A DNA stretch of 60,544 nt from Aporhodopirellula sallentina SM41 (lineage in GTDB: Bacteria > Planctomycetota > Planctomycetia > Pirellulales > Pirellulaceae): NCBI RefSeq assembly GCF_000346505.1, contig NZ_ANOH01000315.1, forward strand, positions 1-60,544, in the 5' to 3' direction. The notes beneath the pieces were generated by a model. It was not told where the DNA came from. It did not search any database and saw only the letters and a program-made list of their open reading frames with translations. Position numbers and translations under genes: made by a program. Shown in pieces: positions 9,514-17,695 of the stretch (positions within the stretch are counted from its first letter, which is position 1; each line of letters starts with the position of its first letter).

Positions 9514-12500
9514 TTAGAGCCGACGCAAATCCATGGTAACCGGGTACGGTTCCGATCCGACCACGGGTGGCAAATTAGGGACTACTATTTCTCCACCCGT
9601 CATCGTGAACGCATCGAATCTCGCCGCACGCCGCGATTCAGCCTCTTTCGCGTTGATCGGGAAGTTCTCGCTCGATACCCCACCTGGGTGTACTGCGTGG
9701 TACGTGCACCCCCCGACGCTGCGGCGAGCCTTTAAATCGACCAGGTCGAATTGCAGTGGCGTGTGAATCCCGATGGTGGGATGCAGGCACCGTGGTGGTT
9801 GCCACGCACGATACTTCACGCCGGCCACGCCCTGCCCGGTCACGCCGGTTTTGTGCAGGGGCACACGGTGGCCGAAACACGTCACCGCGTATTGATTCGG
9901 ATCCATCCCCTCGACCAGGATCTGCAATCGTTCGAGCGACGAGTCCACGAACCGCGCTGTTCCGCCCGAGCCGGGTTCCTCGCCCATCACGTACCAAGGC
10001 TCGATCGCGCTGCGGAGTTCCATGCGGACTCCATCAACGACCAATTCACCCATCAGTGGGAAGCGGAACTCGTGGTGAGGCGCGAACCAGTCGGCCTTCA
10101 CCGGGGAGCCTAATCGTTGTAGTTCGCCGGTGAGTTTGTTCAGATCGTCCCAGACGAAATGCGGCAGCAGATAGCGGTCATACAACATCGGTCCCCACGG
10201 GACGAGCGGTTCTTGATACGGGCTATCCCAAAACGCAGCCACGATGGCGCGAATCAGCAGTTGTTGCGAAAGGCTCATTTGCGCGTGCGGCGGCATCTCG
10301 AACCCACGCAGTTCGACCAGCCCTAAACGCCCCGTCGAGCTGTCGGGGGAATACATCTTGTCGATGCAGATTTCGGCGCGGTGTGTGTTGCCGGTGGTGT
10401 CAACGAGCAAATCGCGGAACAACCGGTCGACGATCCACGGTTGGACGTCGGCACCGAACGGAGGTAACTGTGCCAGGGCGATTTCCATCTCGTAGACGGA
10501 ATCGCTGCGGGCTTCGTCCATCCGCGGTGCTTGGCTGGTCGGGCCGATGAACTTGCCGCTGAACAGGTAGGATAGCGCCGGATGGTTGTGCCAGAAACGG
10601 ATCAAACTGCCGAGCAAATGAGGCCGCCGCAGAAACGGGCTGTCGGTCGGTTTGGCACCGCCCATGACGACATGGTTTCCGCCGCCGGTGCCGGTGTGAT
10701 GCCCGTCGAGGTCAAACTTCTCAGTGCCGAGACGCGACAAACGTGCTTCTTCGTAAAGCGTCTCGGTCAGCGTGACCAACGATCGCCAAGTCGACGACGG
10801 TTGCGTGTTGACTTCGATCACGCCCGGGTCAGGGGTGACTTTGAAGTAATCAATCCGGTCGTCCGGTGGCGGCAGGTAACCTTCGACGACAACCGGTAGG
10901 TCGGTCAACGCACAGGTCTCTTCCACTGCCGAAACAAGGTCGAGGTAATCTTCGAGTCGCTGCGCCGGAGGCAGGAAGACGTGCAGGCGTCCGAACCTTG
11001 CTTCGACACAAAGTGCGGTATGCACGATGTCGTTGTGGGTCGGCAAATCATCTTCATCGACGTCATCGAGCGTTTGTTCGTTGACCGCCAAAGCCGTTGA
11101 TTCAGCGGGACCGCCGATGCGTCCGCCACCACCGCCGGTGGTCCCGCCCTGGCGTGCGGCGACATAGCTTTCCATTCCACGCGGTGTACCACCGCTTGCA
11201 CCGGGGCCGCGGTAAGGCGGCGGCAGTGGATTGTGGCTGATCGTGGGGTCGAGCGGTGTGGTGTAGAACGGCGCCGTGCTGAAGGAGTCCGGTGGGAGCG
11301 TTTCGAGCGGGAGTCGCAGTCCGATCGGTGATTCACCAGGGATCAGGTAGATTTTCTCGCTGCGGACCGGCCAACGACCGCCCATCCAACCAGGGTGAGC
11401 TTGCCACCAAGCGCGACGCAGCGGCAGAACGTACCCGACCGGCGTGCCGAGGCCGTTGCCGAACGTCCGCATCAACATCGCCCGCTCATTGGGGTCTTTG
11501 AGACGCGGGTCGGCCGGGTCGATGTCGACGGGAAGACGGTCTTCCTTCCAGAGGTAATGGAAGATGTCTTCGTGGACCGGGAAGGTCATCTTCGCACTGA
11601 TGTTGAGTTCGCGCGAAAGCGTTCGGATGAACCGACGGGCATCTTCGTGCGTGTGTTTGTAGTCGCGACCTTCGTCGGCCAGCCATTTTTCGTCGTTCCA
11701 GATCGGTTGGCCGTCGCGGCGCCACAAACAGGTCAGCGCCCATCGGGGCAGTTGTTCGCCGGGATACCATTTGCCTTGCCCGTAGTGCAGCAAGCTGCCC
11801 TTGGCGATTTGGTCGGTCTCGGTGAGCTTTTCACGGAAGCGTTTGAGCAGCACGTTGCTGAGCACGCGTTTGTCTTCGCCGACCGCGTCGGTGTTCCACT
11901 GCGGGTGGTCCATGTCGTCGATCGAAACGAACGTCGGTTCGCCGCCCATCGTCAGTCGCACGTCACCGGCGTTGAGTTTCTCATCGATCAGGTCGCCCGC
12001 TTTGAGGACTTCCTTCCACGTCGATTCGGTGTACGGTTTGGTAACGCGCGGGTCTTCGTGAACTCGCGTCACTTTCATGACGTGTTCGAACGTTACCTCG
12101 CACGGTTCGTGGCCACCGGTGATCGGAGCCGCGCCGGTGTACGTCGGCGTGCACGCGAGAGGAATGTGCCCCTCGCCGGCGAGCAATCCGCTCGTTGGGT
12201 CGAGTCCGACCCAACCTGCACCGGGCAGATAAACCTCGGTCCATGCGTGCAGATCACAGAAGTCTTCGGTCGGTCCCGATGGGCCGTCGAGTGATTCTTG
12301 GTCGGCGGCGAGTTGGATGAGGTACCCCGAAACGAAACGTGCGGCCAATCCCATGTGACGGAACGTCTCGACCAGCAACCACGCCGAGTCACGGCACGAA
12401 CCGCTGCAGAGAGTCAGTGTTTCTTCGGGGGACTGAACGCCGGGTTCGAGCCGGATGTTGTAGTAGATCTTCTGCTGCGCGGCGCGATTGATGTCGACGA

Positions 12501-12933
12501 TGAAGTCGATCGTGCGGTCGTTGGACTGCGGCAGCGATTGGATCCACGCGTCCAAGGCGGGAGTCAGTTCGCCCGGTTCCAAGTAAGACGACAATTGCCG
12601 TTTGGTGTCTTCGTCGTACTCAAACGGGAAGGCTTCCGCGGTGTCGTCGACGAAGAACTCGAACGGGTTGATGACCGTCATGTCGGCAACGAGGTCGACG
12701 GTGACGCAGAGATGGTCGATCGGCTTTTCGAAAACCAAACGTGCGATCGGGTTGGCAAACGGGTCTTGTTGCCAATTCACAAAGTGTTGATCGGGCGAAA
12801 CCGTCAATTGATACGACTGAATCGGTGTCCGGCCGTGATAGGCCGGTCGTAATCGAACGAGTTGAGGCCCGACCATGATGGGCTTGTCGTACTCGTAGGA
12901 GGTTTTGTGGTGCAACGCGACGCGAATCGTCAT
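9514..12933 (-). CDS. Transglutaminase + DUF2126 putative amidoligase fusion
   Basis: The protein has 1139 residues, normal for this family (COG4196-like). Residues 1-90 are the transglutaminase N domain ('HHKTSYEYDKPIMVGPQLVR'). The transglutaminase core has Cys180 ('CSGSCRDSAWLL'), His229 ('DLHAWTEVY') and Asp245 ('GLDPTSG'). From about residue 310 the DUF2126 region begins ('RLTMGGEPTFVSIDD', 'GQGKWYPGEQLPRWAL'). It continues to the C-terminus with 'TGTGGGNHVVMGGA' and 'RRPHLLGSLIRFWHNHP'. A Gly-rich linker ('GGTTGGGGGRIGG') sits near residue 600. DUF2126 is described in Pfam as a putative amidoligase. The inferred role is ATP-dependent amide-bond formation paired with an amide-cleaving domain in one chain. 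It is cytoplasmic, with gaps of 52 bases upstream and 21 bases downstream in the operon. Confidence 0.93.
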   Translation of the reverse strand: MTIRVALHHKTSYEYDKPIMVGPQLVRLRPAYHGRTPIQSYQLTVSPDQHFVNWQQDPFANPIARLVFEKPIDHLCVTVDLVADMTVINPFEFFVDDTAEAFPFEYDEDTKRQLSSYLEPGELTPALDAWIQSLPQSNDRTIDFIVDINRAAQQKIYYNIRLEPGVQSPEETLTLCSGSCRDSAWLLVETFRHMGLAARFVSGYLIQLAADQESLDGPSGPTEDFCDLHAWTEVYLPGAGWVGLDPTSGLLAGEGHIPLACTPTYTGAAPITGGHEPCEVTFEHVMKVTRVHEDPRVTKPYTESTWKEVLKAGDLIDEKLNAGDVRLTMGGEPTFVSIDDMDHPQWNTDAVGEDKRVLSNVLLKRFREKLTETDQIAKGSLLHYGQGKWYPGEQLPRWALTCLWRRDGQPIWNDEKWLADEGRDYKHTHEDARRFIRTLSRELNISAKMTFPVHEDIFHYLWKEDRLPVDIDPADPRLKDPNERAMLMRTFGNGLGTPVGYVLPLRRAWWQAHPGWMGGRWPVRSEKIYLIPGESPIGLRLPLETLPPDSFSTAPFYTTPLDPTISHNPLPPPYRGPGASGGTPRGMESYVAARQGGTTGGGGGRIGGPAESTALAVNEQTLDDVDEDDLPTHNDIVHTALCVEARFGRLHVFLPPAQRLEDYLDLVSAVEETCALTDLPVVVEGYLPPPDDRIDYFKVTPDPGVIEVNTQPSSTWRSLVTLTETLYEEARLSRLGTEKFDLDGHHTGTGGGNHVVMGGAKPTDSPFLRRPHLLGSLIRFWHNHPALSYLFSGKFIGPTSQAPRMDEARSDSVYEMEIALAQLPPFGADVQPWIVDRLFRDLLVDTTGNTHRAEICIDKMYSPDSSTGRLGLVELRGFEMPPHAQMSLSQQLLIRAIVAAFWDSPYQEPLVPWGPMLYDRYLLPHFVWDDLNKLTGELQRLGSPVKADWFAPHHEFRFPLMGELVVDGVRMELRSAIEPWYVMGEEPGSGGTARFVDSSLERLQILVEGMDPNQYAVTCFGHRVPLHKTGVTGQGVAGVKYRAWQPPRCLHPTIGIHTPLQFDLVDLKARRSVGGCTYHAVHPGGVSSENFPINAKEAESRRAARFDAFTMTGGEIVVPNLPPVVGSEPYPVTMDLRRL

Positions 12934-12985
12934 AGAAAAACCGGGGTATGATCAAAAGGAATGAAACGGCGTCTGTAGGAATTTC

Positions 12986-13936
12986 TTACGCTGAAACGGG
13001 AGCTTGGAAGTAATCTTCGGCGAGCGTGTTGCCGATGTCGTTGAGTTCTCTCTGCAGGTGGTCAACGAACTCGTGCATCCCGCCGGCGAGTACTTCTTCG
13101 ACTTGGGTGTGCGCGAGTCGGTGTTTGAGGGCGTCGACCTTGGTGCTCGATTCGCTCGAGGACTGATTGCTCGACGCTTGATCGATTTCGCCGAGCGACC
13201 ATCCTGCCGAGGCAACGCACCGGTGGACGCTGCGTGGGAACGTCCGGTTGAACAGGAAGAAGCCAACGACGTTGGGAATATCGATCTCGTGATGGTCGCG
13301 CCGGTAGGCTTCGAATCCGCTGATCGCGAGAAGCAGCGCCGACCACTGCATGTCGTCGATCGCCGTGCCGACGTGTTCGACCGAAGGCAGCAGGTTGAAG
13401 TACTTCACATCGAGGATACGGGATGTCTTGTCCGCACGTTCGAGCATCCGACCGACGTTGGCAAAGTGCCACGCGGTGTCCTGGGCCATCGTGCTCTCGA
13501 GCACTCCGCTCCACAGCAACGTCTGTTGGCGAATCTCGTCAAAGAACTTGCTCGTCCGGTCGAGCGATTCGTTGCGCGAAGCCTCGTTGACAAAGAGATA
13601 GAACTCGTTGATCTGTTCGAACGCTTCGGAGGACAGTTTTTCGCGAACTCCACGTGCATTTTCGCGTGCGGCACGCAAACACGTCAGCATGGAGTTGGGG
13701 TATTCGTCGTCGAACGCGAGAAAGTTGACCACGTTCTCTTGGTTGGGAACGCCGTACTTTTCAGTGAACCATTCTTCATCGCCGGTGACGCGGACGAGCG
13801 GTTCCCAAGGGTCAACGAGGTTTTCAGGTTGATCCAGAATCAGGTGCAGCGTGACCTCGAGAAACCGGGCGAGGTTTTCGGCACGCTCGATCTGGCGACT
13901 CATCCAATAGATCGATTCGGCGACGCGGGAGAGCAT
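12986..13936 (-). CDS. Alpha-E (DUF403) domain protein
   Basis: The protein has 316 residues and is an all-helical stand-alone alpha-E protein (COG2307). It opens with the signature 'MLSRVAESIYWMSRQIERAENLARFLEV', the same motif found in the C-terminal half of the fused gene downstream ('SRVAEHLFWLGRYTERCE'). A second conserved stretch is 'HFANVGRMLERADKTSRILDV', matched in the fusion by 'RFVLLGRRIERAHQTAELLNA'. The biochemical role is unknown; comparative genomics links it tightly to permuted ATP-grasp proteins. It lies between the ATP-grasp gene (112-base gap) and the transglutaminase-DUF2126 gene (52-base gap). Having a free and a fused copy in one operon suggests two paired ATP-grasp/alpha-E units. 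Confidence 0.92.
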   Translation of the reverse strand: MLSRVAESIYWMSRQIERAENLARFLEVTLHLILDQPENLVDPWEPLVRVTGDEEWFTEKYGVPNQENVVNFLAFDDEYPNSMLTCLRAARENARGVREKLSSEAFEQINEFYLFVNEASRNESLDRTSKFFDEIRQQTLLWSGVLESTMAQDTAWHFANVGRMLERADKTSRILDVKYFNLLPSVEHVGTAIDDMQWSALLLAISGFEAYRRDHHEIDIPNVVGFFLFNRTFPRSVHRCVASAGWSLGEIDQASSNQSSSESSTKVDALKHRLAHTQVEEVLAGGMHEFVDHLQRELNDIGNTLAEDYFQAPVSA

Positions 13937-14048
13937 GTTGTGAACTGATATAAGAAGGAGAATGGAAGGTGCGGTGTGAACGCATTCTGGCGGACAGTTG
14001 GGCGACTGTGGGGGAGAAATCGCCGGGACAAACCGAGTGGTGACGCAA

Positions 14049-15581
14049 TTACGGACGGGCGACGATCTGGCCGGGGCTGGCCACGACCCAAGTATCCTTG
14101 CTGCCTCCGCCTTGCGACGAATTGACTACCAGTGATCCTTTTTTCAACGCAACTCGTGTGAGTCCGCCGGGCAACACCCAGACATCGTCCGGTCCTTCGC
14201 AAAGAATGTAAGGGCGAAGGTCAACGTGACGGCCCTCGAGCGTTTCGCCGGTCATGGTCGGGACACGGGAAAGTTGCAGGGTTGGTTGGGCAACGTAGTT
14301 GCGTGGGTTCTCGCGGATCTTTTCTGCGAACTCGGCTCGTTGTTGCTCGGTCGCGTGAGGTCCGATCAGGATCCCGTACCCGCCCGATTCACCCGCCGCT
14401 TTGACGACCAACTCGTCGAGGTGCGCGAGCACATAATCGCGGTCTTCGTCGCGTTGACATAAGTACGTCGGCACGTTGTTCAGGATCGGTTCTTCGCCGA
14501 GGTAGTACCGGATCATTTCGGGGACAAACGCGTAGACCACTTTATCATCGGCAACACCGGTTCCCGGGGCATTTGCCAGAGCAACGTTGCCGGCTCGATA
14601 CGCACGCATCAGGCCAGGAACGCCGAGTACGGATTCTTTGTTGAACACCTCCGGGTCGAGGAAGGTGTCGTCGACGCGGCGATAAATCACGTCAACCTGC
14701 TGACGCCCGTCGGTCGTTCGCATGTAAACGTGATCGTTCTCAATCAGCAGGTCGCGACCTTCGACCAATTCGACGCCCATTTGATGTGCGAGGAACGAGT
14801 GCTCGTAATACGCACTGTTGTACACACCCGGGGTCAGCACGACGACGGTCGGGTTGGGCATGTCCTGCGGGGCCATCCGCCGGAGCATTTGGTAGAGACG
14901 GGCCGGATAATCATTGACCGGCCGAACGCTCGAGTCGGAGAACGCGCGGGGGAAGTTTTTCTTCATCACCGCGCGGTTCTGCAGCACGTAGGACACGCCG
15001 GAAGGGCAACGCAGGTTGTCTTCGAGAACAAACACCGATCCGGCGTTGTCGCGAACCAGGTCCGTGCCGGTGATGTGGCACCAAACACCGGCAGGCGGCT
15101 TCAGCCCCTTACACTGCGACATGTACTGAGGGCACGAATCGATGATGTTTGCCGGGATCAATCCGTCGTTGATGATCCGGCGTTCGTTGTAGACGTCATC
15201 GAGAAAGAGGTTGAGCGCGCGAATACGCTGTTTCAAACCAAGTTCAATGTCTGACCAAACCGTCGCCGAAATGATGCGAGGAATGATGTCGAAAGGCATG
15301 ATTTTCTCAGTGCCCTCTTCATCGCTGTAGACGGTGAACGTGATTCCCATTTGATAGAGGGAACGTTCGATCGCACGTTGACGACGAATCAGTTCGCCGG
15401 CGGGAAGTCGGTTCAGCAGGTCAACAAGAGCCACGGAATCCGGACGAGCCACGCTGTCGGCACTGACGACTTCGTCATAGAAACCTTCCGATTGGTAATT
15501 CTCCAACCGAGGATAATCTGTCATCGAGGATGTTGTGTCCGAGGTTTGTGACTGCGACTGAGATTGCATACAGGTACCCAT
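14049..15581 (-). CDS. Circularly permuted type 2 ATP-grasp protein
   Basis: The protein has 510 residues. After a Gln/Ser-rich start (ATG 15581; a second ATG at 15569 and a third before 'TDYPRLENY' are possible) come the COG2308 blocks: 'IRRQRAIERSLYQMGITFTV', 'VLEDNLRCPSGVSYVLQNR', 'VVVLTPGVYNSAYYEHSFLA', 'VDVIYRRVDDTFLDP', 'VVKAAGESGGYGILIGPHA' and 'VLPGGLTRVALKKGSLVVNS'. The Lys and Gly loop expected for ATP binding are intact, unlike in the fused copy of this operon. Members are predicted to join an amine to a carboxylate through an acyl-phosphate; the real substrate is unknown. It is the first gene of the operon. A perfect inverted repeat lies 64 bases upstream of the start. Confidence 0.93.
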   Translation of the reverse strand: MGTCMQSQSQSQTSDTTSSMTDYPRLENYQSEGFYDEVVSADSVARPDSVALVDLLNRLPAGELIRRQRAIERSLYQMGITFTVYSDEEGTEKIMPFDIIPRIISATVWSDIELGLKQRIRALNLFLDDVYNERRIINDGLIPANIIDSCPQYMSQCKGLKPPAGVWCHITGTDLVRDNAGSVFVLEDNLRCPSGVSYVLQNRAVMKKNFPRAFSDSSVRPVNDYPARLYQMLRRMAPQDMPNPTVVVLTPGVYNSAYYEHSFLAHQMGVELVEGRDLLIENDHVYMRTTDGRQQVDVIYRRVDDTFLDPEVFNKESVLGVPGLMRAYRAGNVALANAPGTGVADDKVVYAFVPEMIRYYLGEEPILNNVPTYLCQRDEDRDYVLAHLDELVVKAAGESGGYGILIGPHATEQQRAEFAEKIRENPRNYVAQPTLQLSRVPTMTGETLEGRHVDLRPYILCEGPDDVWVLPGGLTRVALKKGSLVVNSSQGGGSKDTWVVASPGQIVARP

Positions 15582-15948
15582 CTCTCGCGTCGGTCAGTCC
15601 GCCCCTGACAACGTCGAAATAAAACGTGAAGAAGAGAGCCCGTAGTGTATCGCAAACGGACTTCCGATACACCAATTCAATGGGATTGTTGCGCAATGAG
15701 GCGACGGTCACCGCAATTCGCCACTATTGGTAGCCAGGTCGCCACGATCCATTCGGTTGCAGCCAGGAATTGGGGATCGATTCCGTGGTGAAAGTCGCCC
15801 AGTTTTCAATGATTCACGGGGGCCACCGAATCTCCTGGCGAGTTTCGCAGCCGCCGTGGATTTTGGAATAGGTCGTGTCCGCTCTCTGTAGCGGAATTGG
15901 CCAGAATTCAGCCCGTCGAAGTCTTGCGATATCGGCTACTGTATTCTT
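15582..15948. other. Non-coding gap upstream of the ATP-grasp operon
   Basis: This 367-base stretch separates the DGC-domain gene from the ATP-grasp operon; both are read on the minus strand. It should hold the operon promoter, but I see no convincing -35/-10 pair. It contains the inverted repeat at 15645-15672 and a smaller hairpin (TCCGCT/AGCGGA, 15878-15895) with no T-run. No coding frame is supported. Confidence 0.6.
15645..15672 (-). promoter_or_regulatory. 8-12-8 perfect inverted repeat in the ATP-grasp operon leader
   Basis: GTGTATCG (15645-15652) and CGATACAC (15665-15672) are exact reverse complements around a 12-base spacer. The repeat lies 64-91 bases upstream of the first start codon of the operon. 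It could be an operator for a dimeric repressor or a leader hairpin. There is no U-run beside it, so a terminator is unlikely. Confidence 0.5.
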
Positions 15949-16344
15949 TCAAGCGATCGAGTCTGCCTGGGTGACCTGGCGTTTTTCGGTCTGTTGTTGG
16001 GTTACTTGTTCAATAACCGCCTCCATGACCGCGGCGAAATGATCTGAGTCCGGAAACGCTGCGTTTTTCTTGATCCCGATGTCGTGCAGGCGAATGTGGA
16101 CGTCGGGTTCTCGTTGGACCTGGCCGAACACGCCAAGGCTGCAGTGAATCGGGCAACCGTCGATCACCCAAATCTCTCGATCGGTCAGCTTTTTTAGGAA
16201 CAGCGGTTTGGCGGCGCCGATCCCTGCCAAGCATGACATTTCGGCGATGCCTCGGCGATCGAGTTCTCGAGCCACCTCGTCGGCCAGATGCCCCGCGTTG
16301 GAGCATCCTGAGCAGGCGAACAAGATAGGCCGTTTCGTTGACAT
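15949..16344 (-). CDS. DGC-domain putative zinc-binding protein
   Basis: The protein has 131 residues. The cysteine pattern matches the DGC domain: Cys11 and Cys14 in 'FACSGCSNAGH', Cys38 in 'MSCLAGIG', and Cys64 and Cys68 in 'VIDGCPIHC', which includes the naming motif Asp-Gly-Cys. These cysteines probably bind zinc or another metal; no reaction is established for the family. It follows the RIC gene by 13 bases on the same strand, so the two are likely co-transcribed. The context suggests a part in metal or redox handling during nitrogen-oxide respiration, which is inference. Confidence 0.85.
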   Translation of the reverse strand: MSTKRPILFACSGCSNAGHLADEVARELDRRGIAEMSCLAGIGAAKPLFLKKLTDREIWVIDGCPIHCSLGVFGQVQREPDVHIRLHDIGIKKNAAFPDSDHFAAVMEAVIEQVTQQQTEKRQVTQADSIA

Positions 16345-16357
16345 TGGTTATTCCTTG

Positions 16358-17059
16358 TTAAAGTGCGAGGGCTTTGACGAACAAAACGTTGTTTTCTTTG
16401 TGGATGTGTTGATGCATGTCGGCTTCCAGTCGTGCCAGTGAATCCAACATGGCGCGATAGGTGTTGCACGCCCACTCCGGTGGAGCGTAGCCGTCGGTGG
16501 ATTCGTTCAGAACCGCGAGGGCGTTTCCCGCCTGATCATGCTCATGCTCCATCTGCCGAATCGGATTCGCCACGCTGCCGCAGAAGAACTCGGGTTGATC
16601 GGAGGAGGACTCGAGCTGCCGCACGATCGGAAACAGGATCTGTTCTTCCTTCATCATGTGAGGTTCGAGTTCGGACTTCAGAGCGACGAAGGCCTCACGC
16701 ATCTGGTGCAGTCGTGCGTCTTTGTCGCCGTGGACCCGCGAGACCTTCTCGGTCATGGCATCGAGCCTCGGCAATTCTTCACGCAGGTAGGCGTGGTGCG
16801 TGGTTTCGATGTGGTCGGCGAGTTCGGTCAACGTCATCGAGTCGACATCAACGTGACTGTCGCTATGCAACGTAGCGTCGTTGGCGTGTATTCGTTCCAT
16901 TACCTCTGCGGTATCGATACCGCGTTTCTGGCACGCTCGGTCCAACGACACCTTGCCACCGCAGCAGTAGTCAATCTTGAGGCTTTCGAAGACGCGTGCG
17001 CGATTCGGGCTCTGGCGGACCAAGTCACCTACGGTTTGTTCCGGGTTGAGAGTTAGCAT
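16358..17059 (-). CDS. ric: Iron-sulfur cluster repair di-iron protein (RIC/YtfE/ScdA family)
   Basis: The protein has 233 residues from the ATG at 17059; a GTG 33 bases upstream is also in frame. The N-terminal ScdA domain has 'VGDLVRQSPNRARVFES' and the hallmark 'IDYCCGGKVSLDRAC'. The C-terminal hemerythrin-like domain supplies di-iron ligands in 'ETTHHAYLREELPRL', 'SELEPHMMKEEQILFP', 'MEHEHDQAGNAL' and 'MHQHIHKENNVLF'. Known members repair Fe-S clusters damaged by nitric oxide or peroxide, and some release NO. It sits downstream of the nap genes on the same strand, consistent with protection against NO made from nitrite. An NsrR-like dyad lies about 100 bases upstream of its start. Confidence 0.93.
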   Translation of the reverse strand: MLTLNPEQTVGDLVRQSPNRARVFESLKIDYCCGGKVSLDRACQKRGIDTAEVMERIHANDATLHSDSHVDVDSMTLTELADHIETTHHAYLREELPRLDAMTEKVSRVHGDKDARLHQMREAFVALKSELEPHMMKEEQILFPIVRQLESSSDQPEFFCGSVANPIRQMEHEHDQAGNALAVLNESTDGYAPPEWACNTYRAMLDSLARLEADMHQHIHKENNVLFVKALAL

Positions 17060-17157
17060 GGTGTGCTTTGATTGTGAGAAAGAAACTGCCACGCAGAGCA
17101 GAGCTGCCGCAACGGATCGCCGGCGGCAAATACGCTCGCTCTGTCCATGCCTCCAGT

Positions 17158-17178
17158 GTGCAAACTTTAAATATGCAC
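17158..17178 (-). promoter_or_regulatory. NsrR-like imperfect dyad upstream of ric
   Basis: Read on the minus strand the 21 bases are GTGCATATTTAAAGTTTGCA followed by C. The outer GTGCA/TGCAC arms pair perfectly and the A/T core is partly symmetric. The layout resembles NO-sensing NsrR operators (ATGC, A/T core, GCAT), and ytfE/ric genes are classical NsrR targets. The site lies 99-119 bases upstream of the ric start. The assignment is tentative; no regulator gene is in the window. Confidence 0.35.
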
Positions 17179-17238
17179 GTCAAGGTGTATTATTGGGGCG
17201 GCTGGATTTCGAGTCGCTTCGTTGGTCGCGCCGCGGGG

Positions 17239-17529
17239 CTAGCTGTCGAGCGTGGGGAGTCGGTTGCGAATGATTTTGGTCGTTGGGTCGCCCGGCATGA
17301 TCGTGTCGCACCACATTTCGCCTTCGAACAGGTATCGCACCTGGATTGCCTGAGCATCGTTTTCTGCAAACGATCTGGCGGCATCGGCGAGCGAAACCGT
17401 CGCATCGGTTTTGCTCGATTTCAATTGCACGTGTTGAACGTCGGCGCCCTCGGATAAATCTGCGAATAGCTGCATGACTTGGTCCTTCGCCCATTCGGCC
17501 TGCAGGATCTCGGGAAGGTCGTCGTTCAT
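17239..17529 (-). CDS. Small uncharacterised protein in the nap region
   Basis: The protein has 96 residues from the ATG at 17529 ('MNDDLPEILQAEWAKDQVMQLF'). An in-frame GTG at 17631 would add 34 residues of low-quality sequence. The product is acidic and soluble with no cysteines beyond one in 'GEMWCDTIMPGD' and no signal or membrane segment. I do not recognise the family. It lies 166 bases after the ferredoxin gene and before ric on the same strand, so it may belong to the nap transcript. The steady acidic-amphipathic composition and same-strand context argue that it is real. Confidence 0.6.
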   Translation of the reverse strand: MNDDLPEILQAEWAKDQVMQLFADLSEGADVQHVQLKSSKTDATVSLADAARSFAENDAQAIQVRYLFEGEMWCDTIMPGDPTTKIIRNRLPTLDS

Positions 17530-17695
17530 CGAAGGCTCGTGCGGCAAGGTGTGATTCCGAGTTGAAGAAAGTGGGAGATGAGAAACTGTTCGAGGCCGCA
17601 TCGGCGGGGCGGCGTTCGTCGCGGTTGACACGCGTGACGAAAAGCGGTGCTGGCTTTGAGGCGTCCGCGCAAGAGCCTCTTGGTTCTTGTCTGTG

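Noticed and set aside
9514-12933. Long plus-strand frames (for example 11395-12294 and 12298-12852)
   Set aside because: They are antisense shadows of the transglutaminase-DUF2126 gene, whose motifs are unambiguous.
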